Assembly: GCA_964036275.1 (NCBI GenBank)
Contig: OZ038439.1
Location: 5,041,912-5,105,911, forward strand
Source: Litoditis marina
Lineage: Eukaryota > Nematoda > Chromadorea > Rhabditida > Rhabditidae
DNA: 64,000 nucleotides
Reading direction: 5' to 3'
Under the pieces are notes generated by a model. It saw nothing but the letters and a program-made list of their open reading frames with translations, searched no databases and had not been told where the DNA came from. Below, in pieces: positions 37,642 through 49,183 of this stretch. Made by a program: the position numbers and the translations under genes. Numbering within the stretch: the first letter of the stretch is position 1; each line of letters opens with the position of its first letter.

Positions 37642-39444
37642 TTAACCAGGGGACGTAGATGAATCTGCATCATTTGATTATATAACATCGTCCTGACGGA
37701 TTTGAGAATTGCATCGTCGATGACGTCATCAATCAATACATCTACTTTGCAAGGGTCACAATCATCGATAATCAATCGATACCGATTAATAAGTTTTGGT
37801 AGATTTAGATAGAGCGAAGGATATTGACCATTAACCTAACTTTATCAGAAACATTACCGTGAACTTTTGAAAATAGAGAACCTGTATCGGATATATTTGT
37901 TTCTGATAGTCTCAATGGGTTTTAAAATACAATAAATAAAGACTCACTCTTCCGAATATTTATCAGGTATCGATTCGTCACGTAGAGGTTTTTGTGTTCA
38001 ATACGTTGGAAACTTCTGAAAAACCGAACCTCACTAATAGGAATGACTATAACATATTCGTTGTTTGAACCTAATGCGCGCCATTAGATAGTTTCGACTG
38101 ATAAACACAGCGAAATTGAGCAACACACCGTATTGGATTGTTTTCAAAAAAAAGTAACCTAAACAAACAAACGTCTCTTCGATTCAAAGTGTTTGTAGGA
38201 AACCATTTTGAGTTTTGAAAAAAAGAGCGAAACCATTGAATCGAATCTTAACTTTCATTTGTTTATAGAGAAGTATGTGATATTGCTTATCATGTTTCAA
38301 AATTTATATTTAAATTATCATATCGAGAACAGAATGTCGCCAAATATACTCGAAAAAAGTTACAACTTACCAGTTATCGAAATGTTCTCCAAGCCAAACA
38401 TGTTTCATGAAGTAATAAATAGTTCAGATATAAGCCGAACCAGAATACGAGCGGATGTATGCAGCTCTGTCTGTAAAAGGTTGATTTGAACCATTTATGC
38501 AGCAAGAGGCGCGCTATTGAAAAGATGACTCAATAGAGATGGGCGCCATTCAAACGAAGTTCAATGAAAAACGACCGTTGTTCATCTTTTGAGAAAGAGA
38601 ACCAGGAAGCATAACAGAACACATAGGTTATCGAATGACCACTGAACTGCACAAGTGATAAACCATTTGTAAACATTGAAATGTTTTACTGAAATGTGTC
38701 GAGAAACTGAAGAGGAGAGCACTCAGAGCGTGAAACATGTTGGAAAGGGTAACCTAATGTGTCATATGAATAAGGTGCCTCACGTAGTTAGTTAACAAGA
38801 AAGTATCGTGTTTCCGTTTCTAATAACTTGTACAATATGACTTTACCTTCTTTCCGATGTAAGATGAGAAAATTATTGACTTCAGAAATATTTGCCGACG
38901 AAAAAATTAACGTTCACAAAAACTTTTGGATCCACTTGAATACCTTCTGGCAATACAGATCTGGCAGTGGCAAGGTGTGAGAAAAGTAGCTATTTTCGGT
39001 CCCAGTTTGCGTGGGAATCACGTGAACTTATGACGGATCAATTTAGCTGAATTAATGGCTAGGAAAACTTCGCTGTCTCTGCTGACTACAGCGGAAAACT
39101 CATGTTCGTTTCTCAAAGGGGGACAGAAAGGAAAGTTTATATGAAAGAGCTGCTCAAGAAAAACTGATATATACCTTATTCACTCAAACAAACCTAATTT
39201 GCAGACGGTTTCCATGTTTCAGTCTGTTTTGTCATATGAATAAGGTGCCTTCAATTCCGACCGATTCCGACCAATTCTCAAAAAACACAATTCCAATTTC
39301 AATTCTAGATGCATTTTTGTCAATTCTTTTCATAAAACAGTTTTTATGTTTATTAACACTACTACCGCCTTGGGATTGGATAGAACACAGCAGAAAACAG
39401 ACAATTTTCCCACGTTGAAAAAACCAATTCCAAAACCAATTCCA
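37642..39444. other. No supported gene
   Basis: The sequence is AT-rich. An ATG frame at 38,208-38,489 (93 codons) has no splice context or recognisable motif. 'cattattcatatgaataaggtgcct' occurs twice (about 38,766 and 39,235). Short AATTCCAA repeats appear from 39,250 on. Confidence 0.4.
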
Positions 39445-39812
39445 AATTAGTAAAAAGTGGGGGAACCAACAAATGTGTGAGTTGTGTTTGGTTCGACCTC
39501 GATATCAGCAAAAAGTGAACGATACGAATTGCTGTGATACTGTGGCAGAAGTATTCTGCAAAAATAGAACAATACAAATGTTGCACAATGGTTCACGAAG
39601 CCCGCATGATATTTCAGAAATTGCCGAAGGGTATTTCATGTGTACTTTTACGACATGCGTGCGTTGTGAACCATTGTGCAACATTTGTATTGTTCTATTT
39701 TTGCAGAATACTTCTGCTACAGTATCACAGCAATTCGTATCGTTCACTTTTTGCTGATATCGAGGTCAAACACAACTCACACATTTGTTGGTTCCCCCAC
39801 TTTTTACTAATT
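39445..39812. mobile_element. Foldback DNA transposon, arms ~150 bp
   Basis: Left arm AATTAGTAAAAAGTGGGGGA through 'gttgcacaatggttcac' is mirrored almost perfectly by 'gtgaaccattgtgcaac' through TCCCCCACTTTTTACTAATT. A ~60-bp spacer lies between them. ORFs on both strands come from the palindrome. Confidence 0.85.
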
Positions 39813-40024
39813 GTCCTTTTTTTGCTAGTTGTACTCCTACAACTTCTTATGTTGCCTATTCACAGAGTGGATCTTGTGAACTCAATATATTATTATGGAA
39901 ATCTTAGTTTTGTGTGCACGAAGCCGAATGCAGACCATAAAATTGCTGGTGCTGTAATATAACGCAAGTTACTGGCTCTGTGACTATCAACAACTGAACA
40001 AAAACGCCAAACGTTCCGATTGAC

Positions 40025-40990
40025 ATGTACACCGCTTTTGGCGGCGATAAGCGAACGGGATTGGCGCCATTGACAAATCTACAATTAGAGACACCAACTC
40101 ACTTAAAATATAGCCATTATTTCCAATACCACATCAAAAACCTTCATGTTGAAACTTTCTCGTTTTTCGTTCCAGCGTCAATTGGGAATTGGCACACGCG
40201 TCTGGCGCCAGAACGAAACGAAATTCTCTAGGTTGTTGAGCTACCAGTACACACTACATGTGTCAATTACTGAATGGAGCAATATTCAAACTATTCAATT
40301 GTCAGTTTCGTGTGTTTTTGTTTTGCCGCCATTTGGCGTCTGTTCCGAGCCAGAAGATAAAATTCGATTTTGAATTTGTGGATCTATATTTCACATTGGA
40401 ATATTCAATATCTGTTAACTTGAAAAAGTTTGATTAACGATAACTGATATTTTTCCAACTTTGGCGCCAATTGGCGCCAGCGCACAGTGCCAACAAAACT
40501 TTTTTGATATTCAGATTGAGCATCTTACTTGCCATGTGACAGTTATTTAGTGTACCGAATTTCAGACGATTTCATTGACGTTGTCGTGAGTTTGGGTTTT
40601 AGCGCCATTTGGCGCCTGGTCCGAGCGCCAGAAGAAAAATTTCAGTTTTGGAAAAAGACTTTTACACTTTCACACACCCACCAAATTATTCCATTTCCAT
40701 TAGTGTTTACCATTTTAGTTGACGATAAATAGTGTTTTGCCGTTTTTGGCGCCTACTGGCGCCAGCGCCGGGCGCCAATGATGATGTATTCATCTCATAT
40801 TTGGCGCGACGAGCTAGCTTTTCCATTATAACTCATGTTTCAAATCTCAGCTAAATCGGCTCGGTAGTTTTTCCAATAGTGGTTTTTGGCGCCTATTGGC
40901 GCACGCGCTCGGCGCCAGAGATCAGACATTCCATACTTGGCGCAACGAGCTAACTTTTGCCATAGATTAGATGTTCCAAATTTCAGCCAA
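40025..40990. repeat. Degenerate ~142-bp tandem array with TGGCGCC blocks
   Basis: About seven diverged units each carry 'ttttggcgccaattggcgccagcgc'-like sequence (near 40,031, 40,176, 40,320, 40,460, 40,600, 40,744 and 40,885), with 'aatttcagccaaattgg' and 'gtagtttttcca' between them. The GGCGCC palindromes are the best-conserved part. Confidence 0.7.
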
Positions 40991-41420
40991 ATTGGTTCCG
41001 TAGTTTTTCCACTACGATGCGGACAGAATTCCGTAAGGGAGGAGGGAGGAGGGACGAGGGACGAATTACGGCGGAACTTTTCAACAACGACACGAAACCA
41101 TAACTCTGGCGAGAATGATCCGATTTGGCTGAAATTTTCACACAATGTTCAATTCGTGATTCTCTAACGTTCTCTCTTTGTAGTTTTCGAAAAAAAGATT
41201 ATATTTGAAGCTTTTTGTTAAAAAAAAAGAAAAAAAACGAGTCCGCAATGGCCAAACCAAAGACAACTCACGCAGAGCGCTTCGCGCTCCGCGCGATAGT
41301 ATTGCTGATATTCAATTCAATTCTTTGGAATTGGTTGTTCAGAAAAACCAATTCAATTCAATTCTTTGGAATTGGTTTTCAATTCCTTTCAATTCCAATT
41401 CCAACATAATTCAATTTCTC
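40991..41420. repeat. Dispersed repeat end and AATTC simple repeat
   Basis: The 'gagcgcttcgcgctccgcgcga' core at 41,275-41,300 is the reverse of the one at 3.2 kb. Runs of 'caattcaattctttggaattgg' follow at 41,310-41,405. No gene is supported. Confidence 0.5.
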
Positions 41421-41555
41421 AACCACCCTACTAGCTACCTATTCTGTCCCCCTTTAACGTGTGTCACGTGCTTATTTTCACCCACTATTGGGTTGAATAG
41501 TGCTTCAAACACCCCTTGAAACGCTGTACCCTAACTTTGTGTAAAAAAACACGTG

Positions 41556-41750
41556 TATAGTGAGTGCCAAATTTATAGAATTCTGTCTCTGGTCGGAATC
41601 GAACCTGTGAGCAAAAGATTTGTAGCAGGGCGCTAACCACTGCGCCAATAGAGCACGTGACCGGAAAGCTTCGGAATCAAAAATTTGTGTGCGTACATAG
41701 CGGAAAGTGAGATAAACAGCACCCTTCCGTCTTTCTGTTGGCGACGACTT
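41556..41750 (-). mobile_element. tRNA-like SINE copy
   Basis: Minus-strand A-box-like TTGGCGCAGTGG and B-box GGTTCGATTCC, with the family leader and a 3' 'gcactcactata' tail. Confidence 0.65.
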
Positions 41751-42000
41751 TATTCTGGATTTGTTTCACAACACAGAGGTTCATGCCGGCAAACGAAAAT
41801 TGAATTTGCTCGAGATTTGAGCTCTACAATAAGAAATTCAGAGCCATATTCTATCGATTTCTGTATTTTGTCGGTATTGAAATGTAAAGACAATCGGACA
41901 AATTGCCACATCACATATGGCCTGTTTTCACACGTTTTATGCGTATTTAAACGCGCCTTTAAAAGAAAATCGGAGCTGTTCTAGTCACATTCATTCCTAA

Positions 42001-45000
42001 ATGGTTTCCTGTTCTCTTCTTTGGTTCTCATTGCTGTTACTTGGAGGTAAGTTGCGACTAATATCAACATGCGATGTGCCCACAGGATTGTGACAAACAC
42101 ACAGTATATCTAGCTTTCTTCTGTGTACTGGTTAACTAAATGTCGTTTCAAATAAATGCACATCACCCGAGTTTGTCAGAGAAGACAATACTTTTGTACG
42201 TTCTCTCGTTGTTTTTCAGCTTCTATCGGGTCAAACTATAAATTGAAACGTTGATAGTAGAAAGAAACAGTTTGTTTTTTTGCAGCGAACGCTCAGTGCG
42301 GCGGCAATGGTTGGGAGTATTTCGAAGGCACTCATTCGTGTTTTCAGTTAAGATCACACAAGAGTTTCGACCTGACGAAGTATGACTGCTGATATTTTTG
42401 GTTACTTAGATAAATAACAAGTGTTTTCCTGATAACTTTCCAATTTCACACAGTGTTTCACAGATCTGATTTCACATTTTCATGTCAAATACCACAATAT
42501 GTAACGCCTGGTAATTGCTAGATTTCCTATTTTCAGTATTTCCATAACCGTCAGAACTTCTTCCAATCGGATGTCTTCTGCCGTTCTGTGGGTGGATATG
42601 TAGCTTCTCTAGCCACCCGAGAAGAAACGAATTTCGCGAGAGGTTATTCAGTTAGCCAGTCATTGTGCACAACGTGGTGCGCTAAACGACAAACACACTA
42701 CTTGAACTACAAATGCGACGAATCAAAACAGAGTAAAACTCCGCAGCTAATTATCCAGGACATGAGTCTACTAGGGCCTACTAGGTGCAGCTCAGGGAGA
42801 AATATCTTGTCCCAAATAATGAATTTAGTCTCTTCGCTGACCATAGAGTACATGGAAAAATGTGAGAAAACGCAGAGTAGGGTCACACACTTGCATTCAT
42901 AATCAAAAACAAAGAGAAAAAAGTGGTCGATATCAGATTCGTGACCCTTACAGGGTCTCTACCCCATTTTCACTACATCCGCCAGAATATTTATCATACG
43001 GCCTAATAGTATCTTCACGTTTCTTCCGAGTACACATCACTAAATAAAGAAAATACAATGAGTGCACTACATAAGAGCGGTAAACTGTTCGCTTTCCAGG
43101 AATCATTCTGGAAAAACGAGTGACACCGAACAGCATGCCTTACGTGGGTCTGACAGCGCCCACACAGAACTGCGACTTCAGATGGCTGGACGGAAGTGCA
43201 TTGAACACCTCCGCCATCAACTTCAAGCCGCGTCTGCCGGACCTTTGTCGATATTCCGAGTTTGTGCACATGTCAGTTCATATTTTTCGCAGCTGACTGA
43301 ATTGAATCTCTAGATTGGAGAAAAACTGGGTAAAAATCGTGACATGTGACAGTCTCTAAAAATTCAAACTATTGTCGTTGCCAACGGAGAGGCGAAAAGG
43401 TACTCTATAACTGTCTTTTCGATGTGTACGCACACATGTCTTTGATTCCAGGCCTGCAGGCTATGTGCTCTGAAAGCGCAGTGGTAAGCGCCCTGATTAC
43501 AAAACTTTTGCTCCCAGGTTTGACTCCGTCGAAAGACACACATTTATAAATTTGTCACTCACTATATACCTTTTCTCTGTTTTAATGATTTTGTTTATTT
43601 TAATTTCATGTCACAGATGCAAGAGCTGGTAGATAATGAATAATGATTACATGCGCAATATCTAGTTTAGGTGCCTAGCGGAATCGCCTTGTTGTGCTCA
43701 CAACTTGAGCGCTTATTTGAGTATAGTGAGTGCTATATTTATGTCTCTTGCCGGAATCGAACCTGCGAGCAAACGTTTCGTCGCAGGGCGCTAACCACTG
43801 CGCTAGGAGAGCACATGACCGGAGAGGTTTGGAATCGAGAACATGTGTGAGTACACAGCGGAAAGTGAGATATACAGTACCCTCTCGCCTTTCCGTTGGC
43901 AACAACTATGGCTGGAACTTACTGCTAGGCCTAAATTGACATCAATTCGAAGCTTTTCGAACTTTTCACAAAAAAGAAGTTGAGTAGAGTTTTGTTGATA
44001 GTTAAGTACGCTCGTATCAACATGCGAACATGAATTAACGTTGCAAACGGTCATGTTTTCTGACAACACATGCTAGTTTCTAACATCTCGTCCGAATTGT
44101 TTGATAACTGTTTCAGATTGTCTATGCTAACCAATGGACTCCTGATAACAGAATACTGAATGATGCCAAGTGTGATAAAGTGGTAGAAGGCACATTGTGC
44201 AAAAAGGCAGCCACGCCGAAACCGCCCGGTAGGCAGTCTTTCGAGAAATCCATCTTATTTGACAGAACCTTGAACGCATAATGTGATCAGATCAGCTTTT
44301 GAGGTTGAACTGAGTGAAAACTGAAAATAAAAAATACCATCTCGAAATTTTATTGGCACATAAATTTTTTATGGGTCCATGAAACCAGCTCAAAATACAC
44401 AGGTTCTGGGCAGTCAGGATCGATTTTCATTTTTACATGGTTTTTATATTTATGGCGAAGAGACGCAGATGTCTGCGACCTCATTGATCCCATGCTCTCT
44501 TCACTATGACAATTCTCATGGGACTTAACCGTGGAAAATCTAGTACCACGTCTTGCGGTAACGAACTGCGGACTAAGAGTAAGTCCCACATTCTGAAAAC
44601 GGAACTTCTCCATCTTTCAACAGAAGAAGAGAAAATATATGCATTTAGATCTAATTTTCTCTCATTTATTCCCATTTTTCACTCAAAATTAAATTTCATC
44701 CACTCAAAACCGCAGTTTTGCCGCATTGAAGTTTCAAAAACTGGCGCGTGGCATGGATTCTTCGATCCACGCCTGAGTCTGAAGGTCACGCCCCCTTATG
44801 TTCCCCTCTAACTACCCCAGGTTCTGTCTGAGTTGTAGTTTGATGATTGCAGAAAATTGGCGTTGATCGCTCTGAAAAATGCAAAAGTAGCCTGGATTGT
44901 TACCCATTTTCGAGCACAGCGAGTTCAGAACTCTTGGCGCCAATCTTCTGCGATCAACCTGCTTGTAAAGCAGCGAGAGAGTGTGGAGGTCAATGAGGCC

Positions 45001-48000
45001 GCAGACATCTACGTCTTTCAAATGTGCAAACTCTCTCGCAGCGATGGCTACAAAAGTCGCTGCCAACTTGGCTGGGAGTTGTTTGGGAGGGGCATGCGGT
45101 TGATCGAAAGAATCATGTGAACGCATATTTACAGTCAAAACGCCGTGTGATGATGGATGGTCGTTCTACGAGGAAACCAAGTCTTGCTTCAAGGTGATAG
45201 AGAGAGAAACTCAAAAACTCGACTCTTTTCAATGATTTTTCAGAATACAATCACTACCTTCAACTACCTGAACTTTTTGATCAGAGATTTGCGCATTTAT
45301 CTGAACCAGATCGCATTTTCAGCACTTCACCCGCGGCGGAAATTTCGAAGAGTTCGAATTGCATTGCAAGTCTTTTGGAGCATATATGGCTTCTATCACT
45401 ACCATTGGAGAAACGAACTTTGTCAGAGGTGACTGTGGAACGACAATATAACTGTACGATTCGAAAAAAAAAGTGAACCGATAAAAACACCATCTATAGA
45501 GCAGTTAATTTGATTGAACAGCTAGCTGCGGTATAGTCCTCACCTTCACTGAGTTGAAAACTGTTACATGTCTTCAAAACGTGCAGAATTTCAGCTCGAA
45601 CTTGACAAAAACCAAGTATGGACTCAAGCCAATTGGATAAAACTCACCTTCTGTACCTAACTAGAATTGAGGGGTGGGAACCAAACCACATTAGTCAGGG
45701 TTATCGGTTGGCGATAAATTATTGTGAGTATTGCATGAGTATACGCCATGAAACATGAATCAATGTATGTTGCTGGCACAACGTTGAGCGAGCAGCGAAA
45801 ACTGAAAACTAAGGTAACAGTTTGCTCAGACATGTCACAAATTGAACTCATCTATATTTGAAATCAATATATATTTGTTTGTTAGAACTCGTGAACAACG
45901 GGAGACAGAAGAAGTATCACGACGAGACGAGCATCGGTCTGACCTCGCCGAACGGGGATTGTCGCTACCAGTGGTTGGACGGAACCCCTCTCAACCAATC
46001 AGTAATCACATGGAATGGAGGGGAACCCAATGCCTGCAGAAAACTTCACTGTGTGCAGGTAAAAATGAAACGATTTCTGAGCAATAGTTCCACTCCCATT
46101 GATACCTCATCAACGTGCCCACAAAACTACCAAATTAAGTGTCACTAGGTTCGTGCATTCCAAAACACTAAAAGTTTGTCTGAGCAGCTGTTTAGCTTTG
46201 GTAAAGTATTTGGTTGGGAGTACTTGTCATAAAACCTGTTATTCATATGAATCATATGCATTCCAAGTTTCATTGGCATACTGCCAAAGTCTGAGTTGGA
46301 ATGCTCAGACAATTCCCAGCTCATTGGCCGGCCACTTTTTCATTGTATGAACGACAGAGTGTGCAGATCAGAGAGACGCAGACTGTCTTAGCCTGTCTGC
46401 GCGTCATTGACCTGCATGCTCTCTAGTTTTTGTAGCTGACCAATTGCGGAAAATTGGCGCTAATAGTTCTGAGTGGCGAGCTCCACAGTCGTGGATCCAA
46501 AATATACCATGAAAACCATGTCATTCAACACAACTCAACAATTAATAGTGTATGTGTTACATTTTTCCACGGCAACTAATTTAACAACAGTGTTATGTTC
46601 ATCATACACCGAGCGGCAACCAACCCCATTTTATACTATTTGATGAAACAGAAACGCAGGAACAACTTTGTCTCGAACATTTTCATGATGTAAATAGGCT
46701 GTATGAATCGTTATTTGCAAAGCGATCCTAGACGATGTAGGGGGCTCCAGTACTTTTCAACAAGATTCGTGAGTATGACGTGTTGTCGAGATCAAATAAC
46801 GACGATGATTTGGTCACCTATATTCTACCCAACCTGAAGACGAATCTGAAACATAAATTCAGCGTCATTTCAGCTCATTGTCCTAAGTGAGAGAAGGAAT
46901 GGACTAATGGGCCTGTTAGATGATAATCACTGCACTCACAGATTCAACAAAGTACTTTGCAAGAAAAACGCGGTCATGGAACCAGTGGAGGGTGAGTTCC
47001 AACCCTTTTGAAGAAATCTCAAAGATCACTTATAGGTAAGATTTCGATGGTGAAATAGATGACAAAACTATATACCAAGTTGCAACTCACGATTTCCCGA
47101 CTGAATTCTGTTCGTTCTTGGATCTTTGATTTGAAGTCGTTTATTACAAACTAATTAACTAATTTAGTAACTTGGCAGTAACAAAATTCTTATTTTGGTT
47201 TTCAGAAAAAGTGGTTTGTAAGGCTGGTTGGACTATCCTCTCTGGAACCAACACTTGTGTTGAGGTATTATCATAACTGTTAAAATCTGTATTCCATTTA
47301 GCGGATTGGTTTATAAGTTGTTTTCTGATTCCACAGTATGTTACCTTGAAATGTGTTGTGTTTTAAATCACTATTGAACTGATTGAGCTCAGGTTTTCAT
47401 TGTTATTACTTGTCTACAATTAACTAATAATACTATTAGGCATTCTTTTTTGTCGCATTTTTTCGTTATCAGTTAAAGGAGACCGGAACACAACTTGAGC
47501 AGAGGTTTTGTCTGGGGCTGCTATCAACTGTATTGAGATCTGAGAGCACAAATATCTCGTATATTAGTTGGATCAGTTCACGTGACATTCACATGACAAT
47601 GCCGCGCGACAGCCAACGCGTCCAATCAAAAGTAGGACGAGAAACTATGTTGCTCTCCGGTCTCCTTTAACAAGAATTTCACAAGTTTTCCCTACAAACA
47701 GGGTTGTTTTCTTGCATATTATCTGTTTAGGATGATACATCGCCAAGGAAAAACCGCAAGTCACGAGGTACGTCTACTCACTACATTTTTGGAACGTTTC
47801 TTTTGTGTGTCCATTTCCTAAAAAGTCTTTTTTCCGTGACAAAATTGAAGTTGTCATAAAAAAATCTAAAAATCCTCAGTTCAGATATCAACCTAAAAAG
47901 GAAGTGTGATGCCCTCCCTATGAGAACCTATTTTGAAAAATCTACGGTGAGAGATATTAGGAAATTCATGATTCCAAACAAAACATGTACATGCGTTTGT

Positions 48001-49183
48001 TCTGTTGACGAATAACGAAATTCAGACATTGAGAAAAGAAGCATTCCACTGAAATTGAATGTGTCTCCTTCTAAAGTGTGCTCATTAACAGGAATGATAT
48101 TTTGACTTGGTTACATTGAACATATAATATTATTAGGTGTTGTTTTTGCATTTTTCCATATATACGTATATATAAATATTAACAGTAAACCATATATAAA
48201 CCATATATGAGCGTATTTAAGCTATTCTAGAGAATACGTTCCTGAAGTCTTTCATTCCAGTCTACGTGTTACGTGAAATCATTGAATTGCGGATCCGTTG
48301 TCTATCCGGCGGACATGGTTAGACCCAGCAACGACAGAAACATTCAAACGATATTGGAGCGGAGAAGTATTATGGTGAGCTTTTGATGATTGATTTTGCC
48401 GTTTTTCCTCCATGCTCTCCAGTGTTTGCCGTTCATTTTCTAACTTGGCACCTGCCAGACCTTTACATGAGTTGTCTTCTCGTCTTATTATGAATCACGA
48501 ACAAACCTCGAAATTTGCACTTTCTCTCCTTCGATAACGAACAAATAGGGATATGTTCTATACCTGCGGACTAGTAGAAGAAAGTTGGACTTCAACTCCT
48601 CTTTCTTCCATTTTTTGTTCTCACCCTTCACTTCATTACGAAGCATACTACGAAGTTCTCTGAGAAATCACTGACTCGGCCCCCGCCGACTGAGTCGAAA
48701 TTGAGACGGCAACGACATTGTCGCGGCCGTCTCACGTTTTACTCATAGTTGTTCCATGAAAATGTTTGTTTTCAGGACCGATCGTCTCGAGTTTGTGCAT
48801 TTGGTACGTTTTCCGTTTTTAATCAAGCACATTTCGCAATAAATGGAGCTCGTGTTGCTTTCCCGATTCAAGTGATGATTTGCTTTTATTTATTTCAAGT
48901 TTACATGAAGTTGCATTCGCTTCAATGGGAAATACTTCCATTGAGTTTCAAGATTGTGAACCGCCTGTAGTCGGAATAAGTTTTGCGAACGAAAGAAACT
49001 TGAGAAACGTTTTATTCAGGTCGAGCGACTCTCTGTAGATCAGGAGAATCTGCCCAAGACGGAGTTTGTTTCTGGTCGAAAAAAAACCAGTCACTTTTCT
49101 ATCTGGTCTAGTGGCAGCTGGTCGATCGACCGAATCGCCGTTATCCTGTTTCCATCCCAATACTCTACGTGTATTCCATTCAG
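42001..49183 (+). CDS. C-type lectin domain protein with three CTLD modules (clec family), last module merging into satellite
   Basis: ATG at 42,001 gives a signal peptide (MVSCSLLWFSLLLLGANA). CTLD1 exons: 42286-42347, 42537-42642, 43100-43271, 44117-44228 (FRWLDGSALN; W..C..GTLCKK). CTLD2: 45135-45193, 45323-45428, 45886-46058, 46874-46991 (YQWLDGTPLN; VLCKK). CTLD3: 47206-47264 (KAGWTILSGTNTC), 47731-47767, 48261-48374 and 49020-49183. Exon sizes repeat between modules (59/59; 106/106; 172/173), so the gene grew by module duplication. CTLD2 joins cleanly in phase. In CTLD1 two donors sit one base early relative to the paralogous exons. In CTLD3 the frame changes inside 48261-48374 (RCLSGG to MVRPSNDRNI). 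The final 54-codon exon reads into the first 101-bp satellite unit. No terminal exon is visible. It is a pseudogene, or an intact gene with base errors. Confidence 0.7.
43372..43567 (+). mobile_element. tRNA-like SINE copy in lectin intron
   Basis: Plus-strand copy: 'gttgccaacggagaggcg', A-box-like AAGCGCAGTGG, degenerate B-box GGTTTGACTCC and a 'cactcactatata' end. Confidence 0.65.
43722..43908 (-). mobile_element. tRNA-like SINE copy, inverted partner
   Basis: Minus-strand copy with intact TAGCGCAGTGG and GGTTCGATTCC boxes, 155 bases from the plus-strand copy in the same intron. Confidence 0.7.
44440..44520 (-). repeat. Dispersed repeat, GAGCATGGGATCAATGAGG type
   Basis: Shares 'gagagcatggnggtcaatgaggccgcagacatctgcgtctct' with 27,720-27,780, 44,970-45,030 and 46,355-46,425. 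Frames across it encode a similar peptide, but the repetition argues for a mobile or repeat origin. Confidence 0.5.
44822..45118 (+). repeat. Dispersed repeat, GAGAGTGTGGAGGTCAATGAGG type
   Basis: Begins 'gttgtagtttgatgattgcagaaaattggcg' and contains the shared 'gtcaatgaggccgcagacatctacgtct'. It lies in a lectin intron, so its 87-codon frame is unlikely to be a gene. Confidence 0.45.
47473..47670. mobile_element. TTAA-flanked MITE with AGGAGACCGG ends
   Basis: TTAA-AGGAGACCGGAACAC at the left and CCGGTCTCCT-TTAA at the right. It lies in a lectin intron. The sister copy is at 29,559-29,768. Confidence 0.8.

Noticed and set aside
39473..39757. Mirror-image ORFs on both strands
   Set aside because: They come from the two arms of one palindromic element.
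44108..44116. CTGTTTCA as a 21U-RNA upstream motif
   Set aside because: It is the splice acceptor tract of a lectin exon and no cluster of such motifs exists here.
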